Origin: Vicinamibacterales bacterium
Lineage (GTDB): Bacteria; Acidobacteriota; Vicinamibacteria; Vicinamibacterales; JAMQPK01
Reading direction: 5' to 3'
Length of the DNA: 34,163 nucleotides
Assembly (NCBI GenBank): GCA_023717525.1
Contig: JAMQPK010000081.1
Location: forward strand, 1-34,163
The position numbers and the translations under genes are program-made. The notes below the pieces were generated by a model that worked only from the letters and a program-made list of their open reading frames with translations, searched no databases and was not told the DNA's origin. Shown here piece after piece: positions 16,472-25,110 of this stretch (position 1 is its first letter; each line of letters opens with the position of its first letter).

Positions 16472-17623
16472 TTTTCTCTGCATATCGACACGTCGCGGAC
16501 GTGGCGCGGCGGGCAGCGCCAGGTGCTCTTCACCGTCCTCGGGCTCCGTGAACGAGGGCATCGTGCCGTGCTGGTGGCGCACCCGGAAGGCGAGCTCGCG
16601 CGGCGCGCGTCAGAGGGCCACGACCTGATCCGTCTCGTTCCGCGCGCCGAAGTCGACCTGCACGCCGGCTGGAAGCTGTCGCGCATCATCAGAGAGCTGA
16701 AACCCGAAATCGTCCATGCGCACGATCCGCACGCCGTCGCGCTGGCGTCGCTGGCGTTGTCGCTCAGCACCGCGAAGGATTGTCCTGGGTTGATCGCGTC
16801 CCGGCGCGTCGCATTCCATCTGAAAGGGAACGCCTTTTCGCGCTGGAAGTACCACCAGGTCGACTGCTTCATCGCCGCATCCGATGCCATCGGCCAGATG
16901 CTCGCCGGCGACGGCGTCGATCCATCGAGAGTGGTGACGGTCTATGAAGGCATCGATGTCGACCGCGTGCAAGCCGAGCCTGTTGCGAATATCCACGCGG
17001 AATTCTGGCTCCCGACGCACGCCCCCATCGTCGGGGCGACGGGCGCGCTGACGCAGGAGAAAGGGCACAAGTACCTCATCGACGCTGCCGCGCTGGTGGT
17101 TCGTGAGGTGCCAGACGCGCGGTTCGTCATTCTCGGCGAGGGCGATCTTCGTCCGGCGCTCGAGCGGCACGTGAAGGAGTTGCACCTCGACAAACACGTG
17201 CTCCTGCCGGGCTTCCGCTCAGACATTCTGTCGTTCGTGCGCGCGTTCGATCTGTTCGTGATGTGCTCGCTGCACGAAGGGCTCGGCACGTCGCTGCTCG
17301 ACGCGATGGCGGCCTCGAAGGCGACGGTTGCCAGTGACACAGGCGGCATCCCTGAGGTTGTCGCGCGCGGCGAGACAGGACTGCTCGTCCCTCCGCGAGA
17401 TCACCGGGCGCTCGCCAGGGCGATCGTTCAGTTGTTGAAGGACTCCCGCACACGGGAGGCGATGGGCCGGGCGGGTCTCGAGCGGGTCAGGAAAGTCTTC
17501 AGCGCCGAGCAGATGGTCGAGCGGACGCTCGAGGTGTACCGACAGCACGCCGGCGGGCATCACGCGGATGAGGTCGGCACACCCCACCCAACGGACACAA
17601 CGAGTCGCCCTGCTCGCGGTTGA
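16469..17623 (+). CDS. Glycosyltransferase family 4 (GT-B fold)
   Basis: This 384-residue protein begins MFSLHIDTSRTWRGGQRQVL, where GGQRQ is the N-terminal glycine-rich loop of retaining GT4 enzymes. HAHDPHA (acceptor side) follows. The C-terminal nucleotide-sugar domain has GALTQEKGHKYLIDA, FVILGEGDLRP, LLPGFRSDI and CSLHEGLGTSLLDAMA with the EGLG glutamates. TGGIPEVVARGETGLLVPP follows, so the catalytic apparatus is complete. The TTG at 16463 (TTGA overlap with the previous stop) is an alternative start two codons upstream. The C-terminal 20 or so residues run past the natural fold end and overlap the convergent gene by 125 bases. Its role is probably lipopolysaccharide or other surface glycan assembly. 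Confidence 0.9.
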   Translation: MFSLHIDTSRTWRGGQRQVLFTVLGLRERGHRAVLVAHPEGELARRASEGHDLIRLVPRAEVDLHAGWKLSRIIRELKPEIVHAHDPHAVALASLALSLSTAKDCPGLIASRRVAFHLKGNAFSRWKYHQVDCFIAASDAIGQMLAGDGVDPSRVVTVYEGIDVDRVQAEPVANIHAEFWLPTHAPIVGATGALTQEKGHKYLIDAAALVVREVPDARFVILGEGDLRPALERHVKELHLDKHVLLPGFRSDILSFVRAFDLFVMCSLHEGLGTSLLDAMAASKATVASDTGGIPEVVARGETGLLVPPRDHRALARAIVQLLKDSRTREAMGRAGLERVRKVFSAEQMVERTLEVYRQHAGGHHADEVGTPHPTDTTSRPARG

Positions 17624-18380
17624 AGCCGCACTGATCGGCCATCCCGAGGTGGCAGAGAGAGAAGTCGTATTTGACGGGATCGACAGGATCGATCTGCCGC
17701 AGTGATTCCGTGATATCGGCAGCCATCTTCCAACCAGGACTGGTGTAGCGCGTCAGGCGGAGGCAGCGCCCAACGCGAATGACATGCGTGTCGAGCGGAA
17801 TAACCAGCTTGGCTGGAGCGACCTTCGTCCACAATCCGAAGTCGACGGCGTCCTTCCGCACCATCCACCGCAGGAACAGATTCAACCTCTTGCACGCGGC
17901 TCCACTCGAAGGCCTGGAAAAGAAATAGGCGGCCTTCTGATCGATTGCGCGCGCCCGGTTCGAAAATGATTCGAGCGCAGCCGACACGTCTGGCGCGCCC
18001 TCGTCGTAGCCGTCGAGGAAATACGCTTCGATCGAGCCGCGCCTCAGCATCTGCTGCATCGCGATGATCAGCGCGACGAGATTGTCGCCGCGGGTCCAGC
18101 GGTGGACGAAGCCAGAGAAGGCGGCGCGCTTCAGTCGCGGCTCGAAGTCCCTGACAAACCGTGCGGGGGATGGTCCCAAGAGGACCAGTAGCCGCTCGAC
18201 CGACTGCAACACGCTGGCGACCCGCCCGAACGCGAGCGCAGAAGCGCAGAACCCGACGACCTCGCGATCGGCGGGATCAGCGAATCGACGAACGATGTGT
18301 ATGGGATCGGTGGCGGAGTCGACGCAATTGAATGACGCGTAGAGCGTATCTAGGCGATCTTTGACGGATACGTGGGACAT
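17499..18380 (-). CDS. TIGR02757/DUF2400 family protein with a C-terminal four-cysteine cluster
   Basis: This 293-residue protein matches the TIGR02757 family: DPIHIVRRFADPADREVVGFC near the start, then FGLWTKVAPAKLVIPLDTHV and DPVKYDFSLCHLGM. The family is of unknown function but recalls helix-hairpin-helix DNA glycosylases. Four cysteines at 243, 251, 262 and 268 are spaced C-x7-C-x10-C-x5-C, like the iron-sulfur loop at the end of endonuclease III-type glycosylases though with other spacing. That suggests a cluster or zinc site. A longer frame begins at a TTG at 18392, but the ATG at 18380 is preferred; its first codons come from repeat-C sequence. The last two cysteines and the tail overlap the convergent glycosyltransferase on the other strand. 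Confidence 0.8.
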   Translation of the reverse strand: MSHVSVKDRLDTLYASFNCVDSATDPIHIVRRFADPADREVVGFCASALAFGRVASVLQSVERLLVLLGPSPARFVRDFEPRLKRAAFSGFVHRWTRGDNLVALIIAMQQMLRRGSIEAYFLDGYDEGAPDVSAALESFSNRARAIDQKAAYFFSRPSSGAACKRLNLFLRWMVRKDAVDFGLWTKVAPAKLVIPLDTHVIRVGRCLRLTRYTSPGWKMAADITESLRQIDPVDPVKYDFSLCHLGMADQCGFNREQGDSLCPLGGVCRPHPRDARRRAVGTPRASARPSARR

Positions 18381-18472
18381 GTGGTGGGACAACGAAGGAT
18401 AACGTAAGAGAACGTAGGGGAACGTGGGGTTGGGCTATCGATGCTTCCTCACGTTCTCCTGCGTTTTCCTAC
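18371..18472. repeat. Short-phrase repeat, family C copy 2
   Basis: Units CGTGGGACAT, GGTGGGACAA, CGAAGGATAA, CGTAAGAGAA, CGTAGGGGAA and CGTGGGG run forward. After a short spacer the inverted units CCTCACGTTCT and CCTGCGTTTT follow. The 13 bases at 18417-18429 pair with 18447-18459 at 11 positions. It fills the pyrC to DUF2400 gap. Both genes are on the minus strand, so it could act as a terminator or mRNA stabiliser between them. Confidence 0.85.
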
Positions 18473-18478
18473 CCAGCC

Positions 18479-19795
18479 CTATTTGAACCTGCCCGCCCCG
18501 GCTGCCGCGTCGTTCATGTAGACGGTCCGGCCGCCGACGATGGTCGCCGCAACGCCGCCTTTGAGCTGCCACCCGCCGAACGGGGTGTTGCGTGATTTCG
18601 ATTTGAACCTCGCCGGATCGACGGTCACCTGAAGATCGGGAACGAGAATGGTAATGTCGGCGACGGCACCGTCCGAGAGCGCGCCGCTGGCAACATTGAG
18701 AATCCGCGATGGGTTCACTGACAGGAGCTCAATCAGTCTCGACAGCGTGATGAGCCCGGGATGCACGAGGCGATCGAAGCAAATGGGGACACACGTCTCG
18801 AGGCCCACGATGCCGAACGGCGCCACGTCGAATTCGACTTTCTTCTCGTCGTAATGGTGCGGGGCATGATCGGTGGCAATGCAATCGACGCTGCCGTCGG
18901 CGATCCCTTTCAACATCTCGTCCCGGTCGGCGGCTGCCCGCAGCGGCGGATTCATCTTGACGTTCGTGTCGTAGCTGACAGGCGACGCCAGCGCTTCGTC
19001 GGTCATGGTGAAATGATGGGGCGCCACCTCGCACGTCACCCTCGCGCCGTGGCCTTTTCCCTCGCGCACCGCACGGAGCGATTCCATGGCGCTCATGTGA
19101 CAGATGTGGACGGCCCCGCCGGTCAATTCCGCCAGTGCAATGTCACGCTGGGCCATGATTGACTCGGCCACGCCCGGAATACCGCGGAGGCCCAGCGTCG
19201 AGGCGTGATAGCCCTCATGCGCCACACCCTCGCCCTTCAGCGACGGATCTTCGCAGTGCTCGAGCACGGGCATGTTGAACATCGCGGTGTACTCGAGCGC
19301 CCGGCGCATCAGCAGCGCCGTTTTCACCGGCCGGCCATCATCGGAGACGCCCACGCAGCCAGCCGCGCGAAGCTCTGCAATATCGGCGAGCTGATCGCCG
19401 TTCGACCCCTTCGACACGGCGCCGATCGGGTAGACGCGTGCGAGACCTGCCTGCGCCGCCTTCTGCAGGATGTACTCGGTCACGCCGGCGTTGTCATTAA
19501 TGGGCGTGGTATTCGGCATGCAGGCAACGGCGGTAAAGCCGCCAACGACCGCCGATGCGGTACCGGTCGCAACGGTTTCCTTATGCTCCTGGCCGGGCTC
19601 GCGAAGGTGCACGTGCATGTCGAACAAGCCGGGCACGACGACGAAACCGGCGGGGACGTCTACGACGTGTGCACCGTCAGGCGGGATGTCCTTCGCGACA
19701 CGTACGATGCGGTCGCCGTCGATCAGCACGTCGAACAGCCCGTCTCGTCCGTTCGCCGGATCGACAACACGCCCGCCCTTAAACAGCCGTTTCAT
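18479..19795 (-). CDS. pyrC: Dihydroorotase
   Basis: It closes carbamoyl-aspartate to dihydroorotate. From the ATG at 19795 the protein has 438 residues. The zinc-binding [14 protein letters not shown] (61-74) and ACMPNTTPI are present, with [10 protein letters not shown] and the catalytic TDHAPHH further on. This is the long type (as in Aquifex), often bound to aspartate transcarbamoylase, which suits the adjacent pyrB. GGAG six bases before the ATG supports this start; an in-frame GTG at 19807 without a good site is rejected. The start lies inside the last codons of pyrB. Confidence 0.96.
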   Translation of the reverse strand: MKRLFKGGRVVDPANGRDGLFDVLIDGDRIVRVAKDIPPDGAHVVDVPAGFVVVPGLFDMHVHLREPGQEHKETVATGTASAVVGGFTAVACMPNTTPINDNAGVTEYILQKAAQAGLARVYPIGAVSKGSNGDQLADIAELRAAGCVGVSDDGRPVKTALLMRRALEYTAMFNMPVLEHCEDPSLKGEGVAHEGYHASTLGLRGIPGVAESIMAQRDIALAELTGGAVHICHMSAMESLRAVREGKGHGARVTCEVAPHHFTMTDEALASPVSYDTNVKMNPPLRAAADRDEMLKGIADGSVDCIATDHAPHHYDEKKVEFDVAPFGIVGLETCVPICFDRLVHPGLITLSRLIELLSVNPSRILNVASGALSDGAVADITILVPDLQVTVDPARFKSKSRNTPFGGWQLKGGVAATIVGGRTVYMNDAAAGAGRFK

Positions 19796-20750
19796 GTTCC
19801 GCTCCACCCGCCAGTAGGTATAGGACCGCCATCCGGACCGAGACCCCGTTCGAGACCTGTTCGAGAATCACCGAGTACGGCCCGTCGGCCACTTCAGAAT
19901 CGATCTCCACACCGCGGTTCATCGGTCCGGGGTGCATGATGATGACGTCGTGCTTGGCGAGCTTCAGCCGTTCGCGCGTCATGCCGAACACGGTGAAGTA
20001 CTCGCGCAAAGACGGAAAGAACATGCCCTGCATCCGCTCGATCTGCAGGCGCAGGAGCATGACGACGTCCGCACCTTCGACGGCTTCGTCCACGGATGTC
20101 GTTTTGCGAACGCCCTGGCGCTCGATGCCGGCCGGCATGAGCGTCGGTGGCCCGCTGACCCAGACGTCGGCGCCCAGCTTCGTGAGCAATTGCACGTTGG
20201 ACCGCAGGACGCGGCTGTGCAACAAGTCCCCGATGATGGCCACTTTCAATCCGGCGATGGATTTCTTGTGCTCGCGAATCGTGAATGCGTCCAGGAGCGC
20301 CTGTGTCGGATGCTCGTGCATGCCGTCGCCGGCGTTGATGATGCCCGCGCGGCAGATTCGCGACAGCAGGTGGCACGCGCCGGACGCCGCGTGGCGCAGG
20401 ACGATCATGTCGGGCGCCATCGCCTCCAGGTTCAAGGCCGTGTCGACCAGCGTTTCGCCCTTCACGACGCTCGACGCCGTCGCCGCGATGTTCAGCGTGT
20501 CGGCGCTCAGCCGCTTCTCGGCGATCTCGAACGACGTGCGCGTGCGCGTGCTGGCTTCGAAGAAGAGATTCACGACGGTCTTGCCCCGAAGCGCCGGCAC
20601 TTTCTTGATCGGGCGATCGCCGATCTCGCGCATGGCTTCGGCGGTGTCGAGAATCAGCAGAATCTCGTCGGCCGTCAGATCCGAAATTCCCAGGAGATCC
20701 TTGTGGCGAAGGGCCGAAATCGGCGGAGCCTCGACCTGTCGAGTGGTCAT
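19779..20750 (-). CDS. pyrB: Aspartate carbamoyltransferase, catalytic subunit
   Basis: It joins carbamoyl phosphate to aspartate. The 323-residue protein has the carbamoyl-phosphate loop [13 protein letters not shown] (63-75), [12 protein letters not shown] with the key lysine at 97, [12 protein letters not shown] and the aspartate loop [10 protein letters not shown]. The PMNRGVEID motif lies near the end. No regulatory PyrI gene is nearby, consistent with the long PyrC type forming the complex. The ATG overlaps the pyrR stop (ATGA). Confidence 0.97.
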   Translation of the reverse strand: MTTRQVEAPPISALRHKDLLGISDLTADEILLILDTAEAMREIGDRPIKKVPALRGKTVVNLFFEASTRTRTSFEIAEKRLSADTLNIAATASSVVKGETLVDTALNLEAMAPDMIVLRHAASGACHLLSRICRAGIINAGDGMHEHPTQALLDAFTIREHKKSIAGLKVAIIGDLLHSRVLRSNVQLLTKLGADVWVSGPPTLMPAGIERQGVRKTTSVDEAVEGADVVMLLRLQIERMQGMFFPSLREYFTVFGMTRERLKLAKHDVIIMHPGPMNRGVEIDSEVADGPYSVILEQVSNGVSVRMAVLYLLAGGAEHETAV

Positions 20751-21295
20751 GATTTTTCCTCCGGCACGTTGTCGACGGAAATTTCGTCGGTGCCATCGGT
20801 TTCGATCAGCCGCACATGGACGCTTTCCTTCAGCGATGTCGGCACGTTCTTGCCGACATAGTCCGCCTTGATGGGTAACTCGCGGTGACCTCGGTCGATG
20901 AGAACCGTCAACTGAATTTCCTTCGGCCGGCCGAAATCGATCAGGGCGTCGAGCGCGGCCCGTATGGTTCTGCCTGTGTACAGCACGTCATCGACCAGCA
21001 CGACCTTCTGATCATCAATGGAGAACGGGATCTCGGTTCGCCGTACGACGGGCTGCGGACCGACGGCGTGGCGCATCAGATCGTCGCGATAGAGCGTGAT
21101 GTCGAGGGCGCCGGTCGGCACAGGCTCGCTCGCGATCTGCTGCAGGGCTTTCGCCAGGCGCCTGGCGATGAACACGCCGCGCGTGCGAATGCCGACGATG
21201 GCGAGCCCGTCCACACCGCGATTGCGCTCGATGATTTCGTGCGCGATGCGCATGAGCGTGCGGCCCATCCGATCGGCATCCATGATGATCGGCAT
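20747..21295 (-). CDS. pyrR: PyrR: pyr operon regulator / uracil phosphoribosyltransferase
   Basis: This 182-residue protein is a type I PRTase-fold protein. The PRPP loop [19 protein letters not shown] covers residues 98-116, with the family phrase [18 protein letters not shown] at 31-48. [10 protein letters not shown] follows at 63-72. In Bacillus, PyrR binds pyr mRNA leaders with UMP and promotes termination; many homologues keep weak uracil phosphoribosyltransferase activity. Heading a pyrR-pyrB-pyrC operon suggests regulation, but I could not find a classic PyrR-binding terminator/antiterminator pair upstream. Its start is coupled to a leader ORF (TGATG at 21297-21293), with the ribosome binding site GGAGG inside that ORF. 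Confidence 0.95.
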   Translation of the reverse strand: MPIIMDADRMGRTLMRIAHEIIERNRGVDGLAIVGIRTRGVFIARRLAKALQQIASEPVPTGALDITLYRDDLMRHAVGPQPVVRRTEIPFSIDDQKVVLVDDVLYTGRTIRAALDALIDFGRPKEIQLTVLIDRGHRELPIKADYVGKNVPTSLKESVHVRLIETDGTDEISVDNVPEEKS

Positions 21296-21372
21296 CAGGA
21301 CAGCCTCCGGAAGAGGGAACGGGAATCTCTTGGGCGATTGAAATTGAGGCGGACGAGGAGACGCGTATTCAT
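21295..21372 (-). CDS. 25-residue leader peptide upstream of pyrR (candidate)
   Basis: A short frame starts at the ATG 21372-21370, reads [20 protein letters not shown] and continues for five more residues to a TGA that overlaps the pyrR ATG as TGATG. It contains eight arginines among 25 residues. Its last codons hold CGGAGG, the pyrR ribosome binding site eight bases from the start codon. A ribosome finishing the leader would therefore re-start at pyrR, and one stalled on the leader would hide the pyrR site. The frame is too short to prove by coding statistics, so this is a candidate resting on its position and stop-start overlap. Confidence 0.45.
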   Translation of the reverse strand: MNTRLLVRLNFNRPRDSRSLFRRLS

Positions 21373-21394
21373 AAGCTCTTGTCGACCTCGCAGG

Positions 21395-21423
21395 GCCGCT
21401 CTTAAAGAGTGGCGGTCAGTATA
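21395..21423 (-). promoter_or_regulatory. pyrR promoter -10 box with adjoining 19-base dyad
   Basis: On the reverse strand TATACT lies at 21423-21418. No good -35 box is visible. Just downstream is a dyad, GCC-x-CTCTT-x-AAGAG-x-GGC (21413-21395), perfect except for one unpaired position on each side of the core. It covers the expected transcription start, so it could be an operator or form a 5' hairpin in the mRNA. The leader ORF starts about 23 bases further on. Confidence 0.45.
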
Positions 21424-21434
21424 ACAGAATTGGA

Positions 21435-21522
21435 GATTGGGTGAGTGGTGAGTGGGTGATTGGGATGTGGCGAATGGCAGAGGCGATTGCCTTCACATCG
21501 CCCACTCACCTATCACCCAATC
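21435..21522. terminator. Repeat D: long nested hairpin between the phosphodiesterase gene and the pyrR promoter
   Basis: A 22-base arm at 21435-21456 built of GATTGGGTGA, GTGG and TGAGTGGG pairs with 21501-21522 at 20 positions. Inside, GATGTG (21464-21469) pairs with CACATC (21494-21499), and a GGCA/TGCC stem lies within that. It begins nine bases after the phosphodiesterase stop on the minus strand and ends just upstream of the pyrR promoter. It is well placed to stop transcription, though no U-tract follows. It is built of repeated phrases like families A-C. Confidence 0.6.
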
Positions 21523-21531
21523 CCCAATGCC

Positions 21532-23298
21532 TCAGCGCTCGTAGTAAGGAATAAACGTGATCGGCCGCTGCTCCGTGAAGGACGCCGTGAAGATATCGGT
21601 GCGCGCGTAGCCGTCGAGATCGCGGGCAATCGGCAGGCCGAGGAAATACAGCACCGTGGGAGCGACGTCCACGACCGACGCGCGCGGGAAGTTCCCCTTC
21701 CCGACACTGTGGCCAAACGCCATCATGAAGCCATCGGGTGCGCGTTCGTGGCTGCCGCTCAAGTCGGCATCGCCGGTCAGACGTTCGAGCGTCCGCTTGC
21801 TGAGACTGATTGGCTCCATGCCGAACCCCGAGACGACGAGCAGCAGATCGTCCGGGCCAAGGGCCGTCATCGCGCGACCGACGATGCCGTCGATATAGGT
21901 GTAGTACTCCTCCAGCACGCGACCATATTGCCGCCGCTCCTGGTCAGATACATCGCCGAACGCTCTCGGTACAGCGTAGCGAAGGTAGTAGTGGCCCACG
22001 GCATCAATTCCCGGATACCGAACCGCCGTAAATTGCGCGGGCCGCGACGCGGAAAGCGCCAGCGCGAGCTGCTCCGCGACCGCATCAGCTGCGACAGGGC
22101 TCATTTGCGGTGCTTGTCCTTCGCCGGGCTGCCGGGCGATGGAGCGCTGCGCCACGAGAGCCGCGGTTGCCTCCGGTGCGGCTCGCAGCCTCGCTTCGCG
22201 CGCGATGTCAACCGCCTCGGGCGGCCATGCGAGAAGCGCTTCGCCACCGAGTGATGCGAGCACCGACGGATTGTCGCGCCGAAGGAACTCGTCGCTGATG
22301 GTGTAGCCGTTGACCATGCGAGCGGGGTACGTCAGCGGCCAGTCGATCACACCGGTGGTGATCCCGTAACGACCGAGCAACTCCCACATCGGCCTGGCGC
22401 GCAATTCTTCCGATGTGTGTTCTTCTTCGACAAGAAAACCGAAACGCACGAGCGATTGCGCGAAACAGAAGTCCGGCAGAAGATCGATGCGGCTGCTCGA
22501 TCCGGGAATCGCGTACCGAGCCGCGGAGTACACCGATGTCTTATAGGGCAGCTTGCCGGTTGCGACGGCCGTCCAGACTGGCGCAGGCTGGGTCGGCCTG
22601 AGCGTGGCGAGGTGCAACACGGCTCCGGTCTCCAGCAACCGGCCAAGGTTGGGAAATCGGCCACTCGCCGCGCCGGGCGCAATGAAGTCGAGCGTGGCGC
22701 CGTCGAACAGAATCATCGTGACGCGTGCCGTCGACGGGGTCACCGCGAACGGTGGCGTCTCGACACTGCCGGCGGGCGGCAGCGTGGCGCCGGGCCCCCT
22801 CAACACAATTGGCCCTGCGAAAGAGGCGATCAGCGCTGCCGCGAAGACTGTCGCGGTGATGCCACGCCGACGCTGCACAGCCTGCTGAACGACGGCGATG
22901 CCCATGCAGATGGCTGCGCAGACAGACACGAACACCGCGCCATCGGTCATGCGTCCGGCGGCATCAGGGCCGAGCACGGCGCGAAACCCCCGGAGATTCA
23001 GCCACGTCACAACGGCGCTCAGGCATACCGCCAGTGTCCCGAACGCCGCCAGCAGGCGGAGACTAATCCAGCCTGGCGATCGCACCTCGACGGCAAACAT
23101 CTGCCGAAGAACAATCAGTCCGTAGAAGAACGCCGCCGCATGCACGCCGTAGAAAGACCACCAGGTAAATGCGAGCGGCACGATCGACACCTCATCCCGT
23201 TGAATGCCGGGATTCAGCTGCAGGACCAGCACGACGACGTACGCGCCGACCAGCGCACCGCCAATCATCGAGTTGGTCAGCATCCTGAGGTATTGCAC
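21532..23298 (-). CDS. Membrane-anchored alkaline-phosphatase-superfamily protein (type I phosphodiesterase-like)
   Basis: This 588-residue protein has five hydrophobic helices in residues 10-165, followed by a periplasmic alkaline-phosphatase-type domain from about 190. MILFDGATLD gives a metal-binding Asp199, PAPVWTAVATG a nucleophile Thr243, and YPGIDAVGH the Asp432/His436 pair. GSHERAPDG supplies a last histidine (517). The motif that is normally SDHG in this superfamily reads SGFGM at 490-494, so one Asp-His metal pair is absent, and activity may be altered or lost. The start is GTG. Such proteins hydrolyse phosphodiesters or transfer phospho-head-groups; the substrate cannot be named. 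Placement between two pyr clusters may be accidental. Confidence 0.82.
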   Translation of the reverse strand: MQYLRMLTNSMIGGALVGAYVVVLVLQLNPGIQRDEVSIVPLAFTWWSFYGVHAAAFFYGLIVLRQMFAVEVRSPGWISLRLLAAFGTLAVCLSAVVTWLNLRGFRAVLGPDAAGRMTDGAVFVSVCAAICMGIAVVQQAVQRRRGITATVFAAALIASFAGPIVLRGPGATLPPAGSVETPPFAVTPSTARVTMILFDGATLDFIAPGAASGRFPNLGRLLETGAVLHLATLRPTQPAPVWTAVATGKLPYKTSVYSAARYAIPGSSSRIDLLPDFCFAQSLVRFGFLVEEEHTSEELRARPMWELLGRYGITTGVIDWPLTYPARMVNGYTISDEFLRRDNPSVLASLGGEALLAWPPEAVDIAREARLRAAPEATAALVAQRSIARQPGEGQAPQMSPVAADAVAEQLALALSASRPAQFTAVRYPGIDAVGHYYLRYAVPRAFGDVSDQERRQYGRVLEEYYTYIDGIVGRAMTALGPDDLLLVVSGFGMEPISLSKRTLERLTGDADLSGSHERAPDGFMMAFGHSVGKGNFPRASVVDVAPTVLYFLGLPIARDLDGYARTDIFTASFTEQRPITFIPYYER

Positions 23299-23309
23299 GA
23301 ACTCATGAT

Positions 23310-23350
23310 ACGTGGGAGAACGTGGGAGACGTGGGAGAACGTGGGAACAC
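23310..23350. repeat. Short-phrase repeat, family C copy 3 (forward units only)
   Basis: Four head-to-tail units (CGTGGGAGAA, CGTGGGAGA, CGTGGGAGAA, CGTGGGAACA) occupy the divergent gap between the phosphodiesterase gene and pyrK. Unlike the other C copies there is no inverted half. TATACT follows directly at 23352-23357 and could be the -10 box for pyrK. Confidence 0.85.
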
Positions 23351-23371
23351 GTATACTCTGAGGTCGTGCCC

Positions 23372-24172
23372 GTGGACGTTGCCGCCGAAGTCCTCTCGAA
23401 TACGCATCTCTCTTCCGACTACAACGTGCTCGCCCTGGCGGCTCCAGAGATCGGCCGGCAGGCGCTGCCCGGGCAGTTTGTCATGGTGAAATCCGGGGAT
23501 CGGCTCGAGCCGCTCTTGCGGCGCCCGTTTTCCATCTTCGAAGTGCTTCGAGATGACAGCCAGGCCATAGGCGTGTCGCTGCTAAGCAAGAGAATCGGCC
23601 CGTCCACAACCCTTCTCTATGAAGCAAAACCCGGCGATCGCATTCAGTGCCTCGGCCCTCTCGGCCAACCCTTCGTTCCGGTTGCGCCTCCCGGCGAGGC
23701 ATGGATGGTGGCGGGCGGCGTCGGCCTGGCGCCTTTCGCCACGCTTGCCGAAGCGCTGCGCATCACAGGCGTGAAATCGAAGCTGTACTACGGCGCCCGC
23801 CGCGCCGATGAGCTGTTCCACCTTGACGCGTTCCAGCGCCTCGGCGTCGATCTGGAGCTGACGACCGAAGATGGCAGCCGCGGCACTCGCGGGCGCGTGA
23901 CGCTTCCGTTGGAGCGCGACCTGAAACACCGCGCGGCCGACGCCACCGTGATGATCTACGCATGCGGACCGGAACCGATGCTCGCCGCCGTCGCGGCCAT
24001 CGCATCGGCCTACGGACGCCCATCGCAGGTGTCGGTCGAGCGGGTCATGGGCTGCGGGCTCGGTGGCTGCTATAGCTGCGTCATCCCCATCAAAACGCCG
24101 CAAGGCAAACCCCACCATGTGCGTTCCTGCATCGCAGGGCCGGTATTTCGCGGCGACGAGATCGCGTGGTGA
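23372..24172 (+). CDS. pyrK: Dihydroorotate dehydrogenase B, electron-transfer (FAD/2Fe-2S) subunit
   Basis: PyrK passes electrons from PyrD to NAD through FAD and a 2Fe-2S cluster. From the GTG at 23372 the protein has 266 residues: the flavin motif LLRRPFSIFEV, the NAD site AGGVGLAPFATLAEAL, ACGPEPML, and the cluster cysteines in MGCGLGGCYSCVIPI plus a later RSCIAGPVF. GAGG at 23360-23363 is eight bases before this GTG. The GTG at 23366 two codons earlier is possible but too close to that site. The open frame back to 23312 is repeat C and is not believed to be translated. It overlaps pyrD and so forms the class 1B enzyme with it. Confidence 0.95.
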   Translation: MDVAAEVLSNTHLSSDYNVLALAAPEIGRQALPGQFVMVKSGDRLEPLLRRPFSIFEVLRDDSQAIGVSLLSKRIGPSTTLLYEAKPGDRIQCLGPLGQPFVPVAPPGEAWMVAGGVGLAPFATLAEALRITGVKSKLYYGARRADELFHLDAFQRLGVDLELTTEDGSRGTRGRVTLPLERDLKHRAADATVMIYACGPEPMLAAVAAIASAYGRPSQVSVERVMGCGLGGCYSCVIPIKTPQGKPHHVRSCIAGPVFRGDEIAW

Positions 24173-25110
24173 CCAGTCTCTCCGTCCGCATCGGATCGCT
24201 GACGCTGAAGAACCCGCTGATCGCAGCGAGCGGGTGCTTCGGGTACGGCACCGAGTACTCCGGGGTGATCGACATCGCTTCGCTCGGTGGCGTCGCGGTG
24301 AAGGGGCTGTTCCTCACCGAACGCGAAGGACATCCGCCGCCCCGCATTGTCGAAACGCCCGCAGGCATGCTGAACGCCATCGGCCTGCAGGGCATCGGCG
24401 TACACCGGTTCATCTCCGAAAAGATGCCCGAGCTGCGCGCGTGTGGCGCGGTCGTCATCGTGAATATCTGTGGAACGACGATTCACGAGTATGTGGAACT
24501 CGCGAGGATCCTGTCGGACGTCGAGGGCGTGCACGCTCTGGAGCTGAACATCTCGTGCCCGAACATCAAGGAAGGCGGCATCACCTTCGGGTGCAGCCTT
24601 CACGGCACGGCCGATGTGGTGTCGGCTGTGCGCAAGGCCACCACGCTTCCGGTTATCCCGAAGCTGACGCCGAACGTGACCGACATCAAGTCGATTGCGA
24701 AGGCTGCGGAAGAGGCGGGGGCCGATGCCGTGTCACTCGTCAACACGTTTCTCGCCATGGCCATCGACGTGGAGACGCGTCGCCCGCGCCTCTCGAACAT
24801 CGTCGGCGGCCTCAGCGGCCCGGCCATCCGGCCGATCGCCGTCCGTATGGTCTACGAGTGTCGCCAGACGATCCGGATTCCCATCATCGGCATGGGCGGT
24901 ATCGCGAGTGCGGACGACGCGCTCGAGTTCATGATTGCCGGAGCTTCGGCCGTGCAGGTCGGCACCGCGAACTTCGTGGATCCCCTCATCTGGCCAAAGC
25001 TGCTCGGCGGCATCGAGAGCTACATGGCACGTCACCATCTGAAGACGCTGGATGAACTCGTCGGCACGCTGGACACCAACGCGCGCGAGAAGGAATGGAT
25101 CAGCTCCTAG
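24166..25110 (+). CDS. pyrD: Dihydroorotate dehydrogenase B, catalytic subunit
   Basis: This FMN enzyme oxidises dihydroorotate to orotate. The 314-residue protein shows [44 protein letters not shown] and the active-site [13 protein letters not shown]. Cysteine is the catalytic base, which marks class 1B, the NAD-linked heterotetramer with Pyr[10 protein letters not shown] and the C-terminal AVQVGTANF phosphate-binding segments are present. Two adjacent GTG codons (24166, 24169) could start it; the second gives the GTGA overlap with pyrK that recurs in this genome. The end overlaps pyrF by 16 bases. Confidence 0.96.
   Translation: MVTSLSVRIGSLTLKNPLIAASGCFGYGTEYSGVIDIASLGGVAVKGLFLTEREGHPPPRIVETPAGMLNAIGLQGIGVHRFISEKMPELRACGAVVIVNICGTTIHEYVELARILSDVEGVHALELNISCPNIKEGGITFGCSLHGTADVVSAVRKATTLPVIPKLTPNVTDIKSIAKAAEEAGADAVSLVNTFLAMAIDVETRRPRLSNIVGGLSGPAIRPIAVRMVYECRQTIRIPIIGMGGIASADDALEFMIAGASAVQVGTANFVDPLIWPKLLGGIESYMARHHLKTLDELVGTLDTNAREKEWISS

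Noticed and set aside
21296-21424. Classical PyrR-type attenuator or other known riboswitch upstream of pyrR
   Set aside because: I found no antiterminator/terminator pair, U-tract or PyrR-binding-loop consensus, only the dyad and the leader ORF.
22417-23361. Plus-strand ORF of 314 codons inside the phosphodiesterase gene
   Set aside because: It has no recognisable motif, arginine/histidine-rich composition typical of antisense frames, and is opposite a gene with clear domains.
23312-23371. N-terminal extension of PyrK encoded by repeat C
   Set aside because: The frame is open by chance through the repeat. A ribosome binding site and the family start support 23372 (or 23366).
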